Below, in pieces: positions 1-10,136 of a DNA stretch of 64,000 bases. Both the position numbers and the translations under genes were made by a program. Origin of the DNA: Phytoseiulus persimilis (Eukaryota > Arthropoda > Arachnida > Mesostigmata > Phytoseiidae); the NCBI GenBank assembly GCA_037576195.1, contig CM075101.1:22630001-22694000 (forward strand), given 5' to 3'. The notes beneath the pieces were generated by a model. It was not told where the DNA came from. It made no database searches and saw only the letters and a program-made list of their open reading frames with translations. Each line of letters opens with the position of its first letter. Within the stretch, counting starts at the first letter, position 1.

Positions 1-93
1 TCCGCATTGTGTTCTGTCGGCGAACCTTTCGCTTTCGTCATCCCGCGCATCATCGTCGTATCCCAGCCATGACTTCGGAAGGAAGCTTGCAAG
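1..93 (+). other. possible upstream semaphorin exon ending at a phase-1 donor
   Basis: CAAG|GTGCGT at 93/94 is a strong donor. An ATG at 69 opens eight codons (MTSEGSLQ) plus one base, the phase needed to join the exon at 2928, giving an Ala codon before PERVQVF. No signal peptide is encoded from this ATG, and the frame stays open back to the window edge, so the true start could lie further left. It could equally belong to another gene or be chance. Confidence 0.2.
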
Positions 94-2927
94 GTGCGTA
101 ATCCAGCACTGGGTGTGATCGGTACATCTGGATACTGGCAACAGTGATCGCAGCAGGGTCGATTTGTACGACGGAGAACGCCGGCGCGGGCACTCACTGA
201 CGGAACGTCGTGACTGGTTAGCTGTTGTTGTTGTCGCCGCCGCCGACTCTGCTTTCGAACGTTCCCTGAGCGACGGACAGACCGACCGATCCGCTCGTCA
301 GATGCCACCAAGGCGTCTTGTTCGTGTCTTCGCATCAAAATGCGTGTGTCGAGCGCCCTGACAACTATTTCGTTCAGTTCGTTTCGTATCAATGAACTCG
401 TATGCTACGAAAGCGCTCCGACCGTGATCACGATCTGGATCGGACCGCTCCCGAGCACAATATTTTTGTTGTCGCTGAAGGTTTATTCAACTATGGGAAC
501 CATCAGAAATTATTCTCGTTGTCTCGATATTCGACACGTCACCGGACATTGCCATGGAGGAGGAAGGAAGGCCCCGACACGACTCGATCTGCTCGTCCAA
601 TGGCTGCGATTCGTTTCTGGACGACGTCCTGAGCATGCTTTGGCCAAGTAGCGCTCTCTGATTCACGCGCATACTAGCGTTCCATTGTTCATGGAGTTGG
701 AACGTCTGAATATTTGTTTACCCATTAGTTTGCTCACGTGAAGTGCATGAAGACTAATAGGCGAGGTCTCGCCGTCGTCGATGACAGGTGTCGCGGTTAT
801 GAATGAACGATAATGGATTCATCTGCAGTTCGTTCGACTTGCAAGCGGGAGGGCCTGCGGACAAACAGCGAACGACTCTCGATTCGAGTACAGAACTCGG
901 GCTCGCGAGGCGAGGAGTTGACTGTCGACCTCGCGGCGGGATTAAGCCTCGTTTAATGAATACGGCCCTGAGTTTCAAACAGCTTTCGCGAACACGAGTT
1001 TGATGTTTCTGCGGGCTCTGATTCGTCCGACGTACAATGACAGCAACGGTCCACATCCACTGTCCACCAATTGGAAACCGAGTCATGGAACGGGGAGTCA
1101 CAGCCATCTGTGAGTTCAAGCTTGCGAAAACCAGGAGTTTTGCATCTTCGATCCTCGAAGGAGGCAGTTGGTTCCGACCAAGGGATTCAGAAGCATGATC
1201 TACCGCGGAGAAAGTGGGGCCTATCTGAGTGTCCTCCTGAGTAGTTGGAGCCGCCGCCGGGGCGATTGTGTTAGAGAATCGACTCCCGGCGAACTTAGCA
1301 CTCTCGGCTTGAATCCGGAGAGTTGACCTGAGCGACCCGTCGGCTCCCAGGGATCGTTGGTGAGTCGTTGTGTTTCTCCCCGGAGACGGAAACGTGGAAG
1401 AAAGGACTCTGTTAGCTTTTTAGTGATCGAACCGGCGTCCCTTTGAGTACACAAACGTAGCCGGTGCTCAAGCCGAGGCTGCGAGCGTCGCTTCAATTCA
1501 CCCTCCCGCCGGTCCGTCGGCCCACTAGGCCGGTCCGTCGGTTAACCAGGAAACCGTCGTCAACAGAGAGCCAGTGACACGGGTCCGCGTGCTTTGAGCT
1601 AGCTCCTCCTCTCGTTTCGGTCGAGTCTTCCGTTAGCGGAGGTAAGTTTCGGCGAGGGCCTCTGGAACCGTTGAGTTTTGCGCAAGACGAATCTTGGAAA
1701 AAAGCCGAATGACAGGACGGCGAGCACCTCGTATCCGTAGGCTGGGGTTCAGGTTGAGCCAGAGGAAGAAACGTTAATTCACTAGGGTGTCCAGTGAATC
1801 GTGAATTCGTTAATGACGCCGCAGTATGTGTTCTGAAACCGCTCGTCGGCCACTGAGAGTATTTCGGGACCGAAAGCCCGGGGCGAGCGGACGGACGGAC
1901 AGGCGGGCGGGCGAACAGACCATTCAACCGAACGACCAACAATCGCCATGGAAAGCTAACCGAGCTTGAATAGAATACGGTGGCGGCGGCGGCGGGCGCA
2001 CAAAGTTTGGCTCTGGCTCCAAAGATGTATCGTCTGCTCGAAATTTTGGACCAAGCATGGAGCCACAGGGACCGGGGAACACTAGTTTGCCTCGAAAACG
2101 CAGTTGTGCGAAAAGTTTAATCGACTCACAGCGATACACAGACTGGAATTCGAGACCGGCTCCTCCTAATCGCGGCGACTACTGCTTCATGGATTTGCGA
2201 CCGGCCTCAAGTCGACGAGTTCTCAGCCATTCGTCGCTCCAAGGTTCAGCGGTCAGATGGCGACAGACTCGGAGCGTATCTCGCGGTGGTCCTAAAAATA
2301 TCCTCCAGCAGGCCCTGACACGACTCATGAAATCTCCGAACACGTCCCAAGGAGGCTTCAGTGATATCTGCCGACGACGTCGGCAGCGGGAGTTTCGTGT
2401 CGAAACACCGACCGGCGGCTTGCCTCACGCGGTGCCATCGCCCCTCCACCCCCCTCCCCCGGCGCGTTGGGTAACACTTGAGGGAATATCAAAAGGTTTC
2501 CATGTTGTGATGTCTGCGTCTTGCTCTGAAGGTTTTATGTAAACTGAAACCGGCAAGCCGGTCCGTTCGGATGCCCAGCGTGTATTCAGGAGAACACGCA
2601 GGACCAGCAAGCCAGCCAGACAGGAGAACAAGCAGGAGACCAGCGGGAGGGCTTCTCGCTGCTGTTCTGAATGAATGCGTCCGGGAACAAGGCTTCGCAC
2701 GAACGGGGCTTCCATACATAAACATTCAAGTTCATGGCTGACACAAAAGAAGGCGCTCCTCTTCCCTGAGTGCGCTGCTGCACCGCGCCACTTTGGCGGT
2801 AACCTCCTGGAGGGGGGGGGGGATCACTTTGAGCGCTGCGATGCTTGATAGTAACTCCCGCGATGATTTCGTTGGTGACGACGTGTTCCGTTCGAGTGTT
2901 CTGAGCGCCTTTGTCATTTCGTTTCAG
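94..2927. other. non-coding stretch, first intron or upstream region
   Basis: No open frame here resembles a known protein. Contents are low-complexity patches: a GGAC/GGCG-rich run at about 1887-1913, a (GGC)n patch near 1980, and a G11 run at 2812-2822 about 100 bp before the first recognised semaphorin exon. The element CCGGTCCGTCGG occurs twice, near 1511 and 1531. I see no signal-peptide exon, although one is expected here or to the left. Confidence 0.5.
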
Positions 2928-3021
2928 CTCCTGAACGAGTTCAAGTGTTCCGCGGCAACTCACCCGACGACAGCTTCCGGATACTCGACCACAGCGGAGA
3001 TCATCTCCTGGTCGGAGCCAG
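2928..3021 (+). CDS. semaphorin exon: start of sema domain
   Basis: The acceptor follows a pyrimidine-rich tract ending TTTCAG, and the donor is CCAG|GTAAGT, close to consensus. The exon opens with two bases completing a codon, then reads PERVQVFRGN and later RILDHSGDHLLVGA, the conserved first strands of the sema propeller (compare the family pattern F-x-L-L-x-x-D-G-x-x-L-L-V-G-A-R-N). It leaves AG to be completed by the next exon as Arg. Because it starts in mid-codon and carries no signal peptide, it is not the first coding exon. Confidence 0.9.
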
Positions 3022-6000
3022 GTAAGTGATCGCGAGTAGCCCTCCGAGCGGAGTGCGTTCGCTGCTCTCGATCCCGACTCCTCGAGATCTTTGTCAGCCA
3101 CGTTCGTCGTTTGCATTTTTTGCTTTCCTCCGCAGAAATGCCGTGTACAACGTTTCAACCGCAACGCTCCGGGAGCGCTCCAAGCTCGTTTGGAGCTCCA
3201 CGGAAACCGATATGAGCCAGTGCACTCGAAAAGGGAGAACTGCCGTGGCGTGCAACAACTACATCCGAGTCATTGCTCTCAAGACCCACGAAACTGCTTT
3301 GATTTGCGGCACAAATGCCTTCAAACCACAATGCAGAGAATATCGATGGGACTCGGCCGGCGATTTCCGTCTCCTCGAAGAAAAGACCGGGGAAGGTCGT
3401 TGTCCGTCCGATCCGAACCACAACACCACATTCACGTTCGCCGGTACGTTTCAGTCCACGAGCTGTCAAGTGGAAACCCTTATGGTACACATACTTCCGA
3501 CTAACGGAACGAGGGATCGAGCTCCGCCGACATGCTCCCGAGAGGAATCCAAAGATTCCCCGTGGAACATTGAACGCCATGCTCTCCCGGAGACCGTTAG
3601 ATTTGACTCGAGAAACTAACCCCACGCTGTAATTCTTACGCTTCCCGGAGCAGCGCCGTTAGGATACCGTACAGGTAAAGCTTACGAGTGGGAAGTTCGT
3701 TGGGGAATGTTTCCGGCCGATTTTTTTTTTCGCTTTCGTGCATGTACCGCTCTCAGGCTGGAGGAGGCAGAACTTTCCCAAGACGCACAGTTTTGCATTG
3801 AGAGTGCGAATTCAATCTCCTCTCGTGACGGGCGAATTCAAGCCTCCGTCGAGGAAAACCAGGAGTTCCGTGGAAGCTCATCCTTCCCTGGGCCTGCCGT
3901 CCGCGAGCATTCCACCGGAACTCTTCCATCAAGTCTCGAAAGATAATTCCCTAGATTTCATGCTGTCGCAACAACTGGCTGCCGGGAGACCCGTTGTTTT
4001 GGATTCTGTCGTTCGTCAATTTATGATGGACGGAGTATGCGAGCTGAATATTCGATTTCCAGAGCGGAACCTCTACGTCGCTACGGCGGGACAGTCTTCT
4101 GGAGCGGATCCCATGATCTACAGAGACCCGTTGCGCACTGAACAGAACGATCTGAGAATTCTCAACGGTGAGCATCGGTCGCGTTCTTCATGTTTCGGGG
4201 ACTCTCTGGGAGTAAAACGTTCGGCTAAGAGTATTCAGGAAAATCTCAAACTAATAATCTGAAATCGATTCGCCCAGCCCCGCAATTCGTGTCGTCGATG
4301 CACATCGGTGCGCATGTGTATTTCTTCTTTCGTGAAACCGCGATCGAGTACCTCAACTGCGGGAAAGCAATCTACTCTCGAGTGGCACGCGTATGCACCA
4401 ACGACGAAGGCATCTCGGACAAAAGCAAAAAGTTCACCTCGTTCCTGAAGGCACGACTCAATTGCTCGATCCCCGGTGATATCCCGTTCTACTTCAACGA
4501 GCTGCAATCGACGAGCTCGATCGTGGACGGCTCCTACAATGGAGACAGAGCGCGACTCATCTACTCGGTGCTCAACACCGGGCTCAACTCGATTTTCGGA
4601 TCGGCTGTTTGCGCGTTCCGAGTCGAGGACATCAGCGACGTCTTCAACGGACCTTTCAAAGAGCAGGTGGACAAAAACTCCAACTGGTTGCCGGTCGTCA
4701 ACTCGAGGGTCCCTGAGCCGAGGCCGGGGCAATGCGTAAACAACAGCAAATCCCTCCCGCAGGCTACTCTCACCTTCATCAAAGAGCATCCACTTATGGA
4801 CCATGCGGTGCCAGCCTACTTCGGCCGACCAATAGTTGTCCACACGGGATTCAATTATCGGTACACATGCGTCGCCGTCGACGGCCAAGTGGAAGGCGTC
4901 AACGGAAAATTGTACGATGTGCTATTTATTGGCACCGACCATGGCCACGTGGTGAAGGTCGTCAACGTCGCCTCGCTTCGGGCAGAGCATCAAGGCCCGG
5001 CGATCGTCGAGGATGTGAAAGTTTTCGCGCCGCTGAAAGAGCCCCATGTCCCAGTTCCTGTTAGAAATATAATCGTTCAACGCTCTCCTTACGAACAGAA
5101 ACTGATTGTTGCGAGTCAATCAGAGATTCGCGCAGTGCCTTTGTTCCACTGCGATGTGGCGAAAACCTGCGTCGACTGCGTTCGGTTGCGAGATCCCTAC
5201 TGCGCATGGTCGCTCAGTGAGCGCCGATGCACGGAGAAGTGGCGCCGAGATCGTCAATCCATGGTCCAGAATATCGAAGAAGGCTTCCACGAAAAATGCG
5301 GCGTCAGCGGTGAGTACTCTCCGTGAGCAGTCCTGCTCGAGCCATTTTCGAAATTTGGTGCATGTGTTCGAGATCCTAAAGGAGGGCTGGTTTATTTCTG
5401 ATTCAACGTTTCTTGGGCTCGCAAAAGTTCAGCCTGTGTGGGTGTTTGTGGCAACGTGCGGGTTGGCAGCGTGTTGCAACCGACCAGTTTCAGTCCACTT
5501 GCATGATACGCTGTCTACATTTTCACCAGTGGAGACTCTCAAGGAGATTGGCGAGAACTACATATCGGATTTTGCCCGACTACCGTTGCAAGCGCCAGGT
5601 GATCCTGATGTGGCCGTCGTAGGCGCCACCGCCGCAGCAGTAGCCCCGAGCAAAAAGGATGGAAATACCTCGCTTGCCTCCTCAGGTTGCATCCTATGTA
5701 ATCCTTCCAATTTACCCGAATGACATGAACCCCGTCCCGCTGACTGTGTTGTGAACAAGACGTCCCCAGCTTTCAAGGTGTCAGGGCACGGTGCACGTTC
5801 CCCCTTCCTCTCGTCTGACTCCTTCCGGAAATTAACTTGTGAGAATGCGTTTTCCAGCCCAACCCAACTTCAACCCGATAGTGGGGGAAGAGGTTTTCCG
5901 AGAAGATGAGCGAGACAGCTTCGACGAGGACAGAAGCGACACTTATTTCTCAACGTCGCACTTGTACACCCCGGAGACGTTGGCTATCGCCGTCACGACT

Positions 6001-6605
6001 TCCATTGTAACTTCTCTAGTCGTAGGTTTCATGAGTGGCTACATTTTCGCCAAACGATACAGGAGTGAGATCGAATGTGATACTGCACCCATCGACGACT
6101 ACAGAAGGTTAGTATGAGCCACAATCCGGAAGTATCTTGCGCAACGACGCGCTGATACGACGGCGAGCTTCGCACAACACGATTTGCTGGCGAGATAATG
6201 AGAAGAAAACCGTTTCCTTCGTCAGATACGTTGACGTCAGCAGAATGACCTCTGATATAGCAGGGGATTACAGCACCCCAACCACTTACGAATCGAACTA
6301 CGCGCTCCCACCCAACGTAGGAACTCGACCTATCAACCTAGTGCTGAACAAAAGTGGCAAACCCACACACAACCTCTCTCATCCGAGCTCCATACAGCTT
6401 AGTAACATGTCATCGTTGCAGGACTCGAAATCTACCATGCAGAAGGTGAAGAAGCTCTCGAATGACTCGAATACCCCCCTTCCCCGCATGCGATTTTCCG
6501 CGCACTCCAGACGCTCTCAAATTGTCCATCACAACATGATAAAATGGAGAGGGCAAATCTAACAACACAACCGTTCTCTCCCAGGTAAAGAAGATTTATC
6601 TATAG
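2928..6605 (+). CDS. class-1 transmembrane semaphorin (Sema-1A-like), 8 exons, N-terminus missing
   Basis: Joining 2928-3021, 3136-3443, 4063-4167, 4278-5309, 5530-5598, 5858-6107, 6226-6445 and 6585-6605 gives one open frame of about 698 residues; every junction is GT-AG and all phases fit. Order of parts: sema seven-bladed propeller, PSI knot with the RDPYCAW signature, a linker of about 25 residues, one membrane helix, and a tail of about 100 residues. The family acts at the cell surface in axon guidance, binding plexins through the sema domain; class 1 members can also signal in reverse through the tail. No Ig domain, thrombospondin repeats or basic tail is seen, which separates class 1 from classes 2, 3, 4 and 5. 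The signal peptide and about the first 30 residues are not in these exons, so an upstream exon must exist. Whether it is Sema-1A or Sema-1B cannot be settled by eye. Confidence 0.93.
3136..3443 (+). CDS. semaphorin exon: propeller blades 1-2
   Basis: Acceptor CCTCCGCAG and donor GCCG|GTACGT. The reading continues the family string R-N-A-V-Y-N-V-S, then CNNYIRVIAL, LICGTNAFKPQCREY and PSDPNHNTT. These include the conserved cysteines of the early sema domain and two N-glycosylation sequons (NVS and NTT). The block C-x-N-Y-I-R-V followed about 20 residues later by CGTNAF-P-C is diagnostic of semaphorins. The exon begins with one base and ends with one base of a split codon. Confidence 0.93.
4063..4167 (+). 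CDS. semaphorin exon: propeller blade with SGADPMIYR
   Basis: The exon follows the largest internal intron (619 bp). Acceptor ATTTCCAG at 4061-4062 gives the correct phase; the AG two bases downstream would break it. The peptide LYVATAGQSSGADPMIYRD, then LRTEQNDLRILN, is the conserved semaphorin stretch whose usual form is LY-x-T-x-x-x-FSG-x-D-P-x-I-Y-R. The donor is AACG|GTGAGC. The frame also reads open for some distance upstream of the acceptor, but that part shows no family similarity and is treated as intron. Confidence 0.9.
4278..5309 (+). CDS. semaphorin exon: most of sema domain plus PSI
   Basis: This single 1032-bp exon encodes 343 complete codons. It starts with the split Ala codon before PQFVSS and runs to the end of the PSI module. 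Landmarks are NAPQFVSSMHIG, FYFNELQS, GSAVCAF, WLPVVNSRVPEPRPGQCVNNS, LMDHAVPAYF, YDVLFIGTDHGHVVKVVN and the PSI motif with RLRDPYCAW at about 5150-5297. PSI cysteines are present in the expected CxxC-type arrangement, and the module ends at GFHEKC. The exon ends at AGCG|GTGAGT. One uninterrupted exon covering so much of the propeller is a gene-structure trait usable for comparison with relatives. Confidence 0.95.
5530..5598 (+). CDS. semaphorin exon: juxtamembrane linker (two possible donors)
   Basis: The acceptor is TTTTCACCAG at 5529. The frame completes a Val codon and reads VETLKEIGENYISDFARLPLQ. Two donors of identical phase exist: CCAG|GTGATC at 5598 (better consensus) and TCAG|GTTGCA at 5685. 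The longer form adds 29 residues rich in Ala, Val and Ser. Linkers after PSI are poorly conserved in class 1 semaphorins, so the assignment rests on splice sites, phase and the open frame, not on similarity. Less certain than its neighbours. Confidence 0.6.
5858..6107 (+). CDS. semaphorin exon: ectodomain stalk, transmembrane helix, start of tail
   Basis: The acceptor is GCGTTTTCCAG and the donor AGAAG|GTTAGT. The stalk is acidic (REDERDSFDEDRSD). About 24 hydrophobic residues follow, from TLAIAVTTSIV to GFMSGYIFA, at about 5977-6051, then the stop-transfer KRYRSE. Helix length, the glycine/serine face and the basic flank fit a single-pass type I protein. The tail begins with an acidic stretch around ECDTAPIDDYR. 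The exon ends with two bases of an Arg codon completed by the next exon. Confidence 0.85.
6226..6445 (+). CDS. semaphorin exon: cytoplasmic tail
   Basis: The acceptor CGTTTCCTTCGTCAG completes the Arg codon and gives YVDVSRMTSDIAGDYSTP, a Tyr/Ser/Thr-rich tail with a proline-rich part (LPPNVGTRP). The chosen end is at ATG CAG AAG|GTGAAG. If this donor is not used, the frame runs on to a stop at 6560-6562, adding 39 residues that end WRGQI. An alternative acceptor at about 6240 would remove five residues. No kinase, PDZ or SH3 domain is present; the tail is a docking segment. Confidence 0.7.
6585..6605 (+). CDS. semaphorin last exon: short end VKKIYL
   Basis: CGTTCTCTCCCAG is a good acceptor. 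It is followed by six codons (V-K-K-I-Y-L) and a TAG stop, in phase with the donor at 6445, so the tail would end MQK-VKKIYL. The basic-then-aromatic end resembles a C-terminal docking motif. The donor side reads VKKL in the unspliced form, so the two isoforms diverge only after VKK. The small size makes this inference; a transcript would settle it. Confidence 0.5.
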   Translation, partial: VKKIYL

Positions 6606-8585
6606 CCCAGAAGGCAGCCTGCGCAGCCTATGTCGTCGATCTACGCGGATCCTGATAACCTGGAGAGATTCGGCTGAAAGGTCGAACCGCAATGCTTAAC
6701 TCGTTGGGGCGTCTTCAGTAAGCAGTGGGGTTATTCGTGGTCCTATGATCGTCACAGGTTTTTTAGCTGCGGGCTTGAGAGAGCTTCTTTACTTTCTCTT
6801 GAAAGCTTACGATTACCGTCGGGAAGCGGAGGGAGGCGCCTGTGCCAAGAAAGCAATCCCCATTGACGAGCTGAATAGCTCTTCTCGGACGACCGTTGAT
6901 CGTCACAGCCTGCGTAGAGTCCGTGCATCCACTAACGGAGGATGAGGAGTGAATCCTGTGGAACCTCTAACCACGTGGGGAGGGAGCCTTCCGGCGGCTT
7001 CCAGAACATTCGTTGATTTTCCCGTCATTTTCGCGTTTGGATTCCTCTTCGTCGAGGAGGACCACAAGAAGGAGCTGGCTCGTGTGACCAGCTGCCCACT
7101 TTAGGAGTAGTCGCTGAGTTCTGTCACCGTTTGTTCGAGCTTCTATTAATGGTTCCAAGACCAGGGCGGCTTGGACATCCGTTAGAGGCTCTTATTTCAA
7201 CTTTACTGAATCATTCACCGCTGAAACCAAAAACGTGCTGTAAATATCTTCATGTGAGAGCAGTCACCAACCAGAAAAGTCAAAAACGCTGTATTAGCAG
7301 GCTATGCAAAAAATACTGTGCCGTGAACACTTGCGGCTGGAACGCGCACGTAGATCCCGGTGTGTAGCTAGGACTCCACAAATGTCGTTTAGGGAATCGT
7401 GTCCAAAGAAACTCGGCTTGTTTTGTTCAGAGGGCGTTGAGCTTTTCTGTGACTAGTCGCCCCTAAAAGAGGGGAAACGAAATCCGTTCTTGATTTTTTC
7501 GTTCACTCTTAGGAAAGTGTATACATACTGATTCTGGTGAGACTAAGCGTAACGGTGCATTTGTTCAACCTTACAATTTCGTTCATCGCTCATCTCGCCC
7601 ACTTCATTTGATTCCCGAGAGTGATTGCTGCCGGGAAAGCCATTGGAGACTAGAGCTGTACATTAATTTAGGCGATGTTTGGTTGGCCGAAATCGGGTGT
7701 ACTGAACAGGGAGTTTATGAGCAAGTTAATATATCACCATCGATATTACTGTCTTGTAAATAAGAATATCTTCAAACGAGGCGGAGATGGTCCGTACGCC
7801 ATCATATATGAGGGAAGGGAACTTCCTCAGAATACAAGAATATTATGAAGAGATCTCAGGTTTTTCAGTATGTATTGGATTAAGGCGATGCAATAGATCA
7901 ATGAATTTTAGAGAAACTGTATAAAGCAACCTCGATGATCCGATCGAATAAATAAATTCATAGCCTACCACCGGAAATATTTTCAATATTCCAGACCAGT
8001 TTCGAAATATTCGCCTGCGAATTTCATTAATCTTCGCCGGAGCGCTCGGATCTTGAGGGTACCGTTGCGTGCTTGGGTTATTTTTAGGCGCTGAGCGTGT
8101 CGCCCGCATTTACATGATCGATTCTCTGGCTAGTTAACAGCAATCGAGGCTATCACAACAGTTGGAATTATCGATTCGCTCCACAGAGTCACAAATTGAC
8201 GACTATACCCTATTCCGATTGCATACTCGGTAGCTCAAGATAGAGCCCCTGACGACAGGATAGCGGAACTGGACAGAGTACTCTTCATCGGAATTTCCCT
8301 GAATAGCAACACTTACCAGTCTTCCCCGAGTGCTCAGTGACCGTTACCTCTTCTGTGAGAATCTTTTATTCCCTCTGAACCAATCACCCTTCACTCTTTC
8401 TGTCCGAGTCGACATTCGAAGCAGAATAAGAGGCAAACGACTGCAACGGATCACGAAGTTATCGTTGATGAACCTTGGTTGATCCGAATCTTGGTTTTTC
8501 GCATAAACGTTACTGGATCTTCATGGCCATCAAGGCTGGGACAGCATTCGGCTCCAAACGAATCGCTCGTCGCCGAGTCAACATC

Positions 8586-8607
8586 CTCTCTCTCTCCCTC
8601 TCTCTCT
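8586..8607. repeat. (CT)n microsatellite
   Basis: Alternating CT with one CC interruption over 22 bases, in non-coding DNA. Confidence 0.9.
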
Positions 8608-9080
8608 GCTGGATCAGAATGAGAATGTTGATGAACCTGAAAGCGTGAAATATGCATGCAGATACGCACTAAACAACCGAACACTACCGAAAGGTGATTC
8701 CGCGACACTTCTGAGGGCTGGCTGAGAGGTTCAGCCGGAAAAAAAAATACGCACTAAAAAAAGGACCAAATATGCAGCATAGTCCAGAAAGCATGCATTC
8801 AGAATCCGCGTATCGAGTAGGCCAGCTCGAGAGGCAGAGAATCGTTATCATGTAGTTCACGGCTGGAAGGTATCGATTAAACACGCTGCAAATACCAATA
8901 TTCGCGAACAACTAACCTTTTCGACCGCTGAATCCGAGAACCCTCATTTGGTTACCGGCAGCTCGGGCGAGATACGGACAGGAAGGATTGTGAAATCTAC
9001 GATCAGGTTCATCAATGCTCCAGTCTCCATTACATGCAGTTTCAGCGGGAAACGTTCGGAAATTGCGTTCCGCATGAAAT

Positions 9081-9093
9081 CCCCCCCCCCCCC
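9081..9093. repeat. C13 homopolymer
   Basis: Uninterrupted run of 13 C. Length is likely to vary between reads or individuals. Confidence 0.95.
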
Positions 9094-9983
9094 ACCGATG
9101 ACCCAGAAATGTGACATTTTATAATGGTTTGGGTTCGAGATCCCGAATACCTAGAATCCTGGCACTATCTCTTCCCGATTTCGCGATCCAAGCTGTTCCC
9201 TCTGAAGCCTCGGCTCCCTCTCATACTTCCAAAGTCCTCTTTCGGACTCATCGCTGAACATAGGAGTCTCGTTGACTTCCACCAAGCCTCTTTTTGAGGG
9301 GGGAGGAGTTGTCGGGATTCCGGTTATTCGAGATTTTGAGTATTTTTGTCGGGCTTCTGGGTATCCGAGATTCCGGGTATCCGGTATCCCGAGTATGCAC
9401 CTCGTAAAATACTGAGAGGTGTTCTCCGATCCGTGGATAACGTCTCCACGTCCGGCGCCCCAGCTGGGCTTCGAAGGAAGCATTCATGGCTTCGTTGCCG
9501 GGGTACATCTGAATTCTGAGAACCTATGCAGATGGCTCCTCGTTTTTTCAATGTACGTTACAGTCACGCCCGAGCTCGAATCAATCGGTTTGTTTTGATA
9601 CTTTTCCCGGAAAGCATGGCGGACGCCCTGATGGTATCGAATCTGTTAGCTGTCGAAGCGGATGCATGGACTCATTATTTGTTCCGAGGTCACAGTGCTG
9701 CGAACGGCACATTACTTCCATTCGGATGCATGTAGCACAACAGTCATTCGACGGTGTTAACATAGGTTGCGAGTGATGCTTGCACGAACGTGCTCGTTCA
9801 TTGGCCTCATGGAAAAGGCATTTCCTGGTAGTCTGTTTGTGGCCGGTCGACCGGCCGAATCGCCGTCTGACCGTGCGGCGGGACCGCAGAGTTGGGAGGC
9901 GCTGAATGTTGGCACGCCATCAGCATCTTCCATTGATTCATTAGGGAACACAACGGCGCCCCACCCTCGTCCTAAGGATCACG

Positions 9984-10136
9984 ATGTCGGCGCTCAGGAC
10001 GACTACACTGGCGCTGAGTTGCCGCGACCGCTGCGACGGGGCCTCGCGAATGCTGGCACGGACCTCAGCGATCGCCATGCCACCGCAGCGGCCACCTCCA
10101 TCCGAAAGCGACCACGACAATGGCAGTCAACGCAAG
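9984..10136 (+). other. possible first coding exon, unknown product
   Basis: An ATG with A at -3 opens 51 codons (MSALRTTTLALSCRDR at the start, PPPSESDHDNGSQRK at the end) up to a moderate donor, CAAG|GTTTGT. The stretch has the GC-rich third positions seen in the semaphorin exons, and the Pro/Ser/Asp composition suits a disordered N-terminus. The frame stays open after the donor to 10682, where it becomes Arg-rich and less protein-like. No family is recognised and no partner exon was found. Chance remains likely. Confidence 0.15.

Larger units (their letters stand above)
6606..9983. other. 3-prime flank of semaphorin and intergenic DNA
   Basis: No recognisable coding sequence. Overlapping AATAAA hexamers at 7947-7956 are the first candidate polyadenylation signals after the stop, implying a 3-prime UTR of about 1.3 kb if used. 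The part from about 7650 to 8000 is visibly AT-richer than its surroundings. A CT-rich run lies at 8586-8607 and a C13 run at 9081-9093. Near 9300-9400 are several imperfect copies of a GGTATCCGAGATTCC-type word. Confidence 0.4.

Noticed and set aside
3738..4262. Long open frame spanning the start of the SGADPMIYR exon as a bigger exon
   Set aside because: Only the part from 4063 to 4167 matches semaphorins, and it is bounded by good splice sites in the right phase.
4235..4888. 217-residue open frame on the minus strand
   Set aside because: It is the reverse-strand shadow of the large semaphorin exon; the plus strand carries the conserved sema domain.
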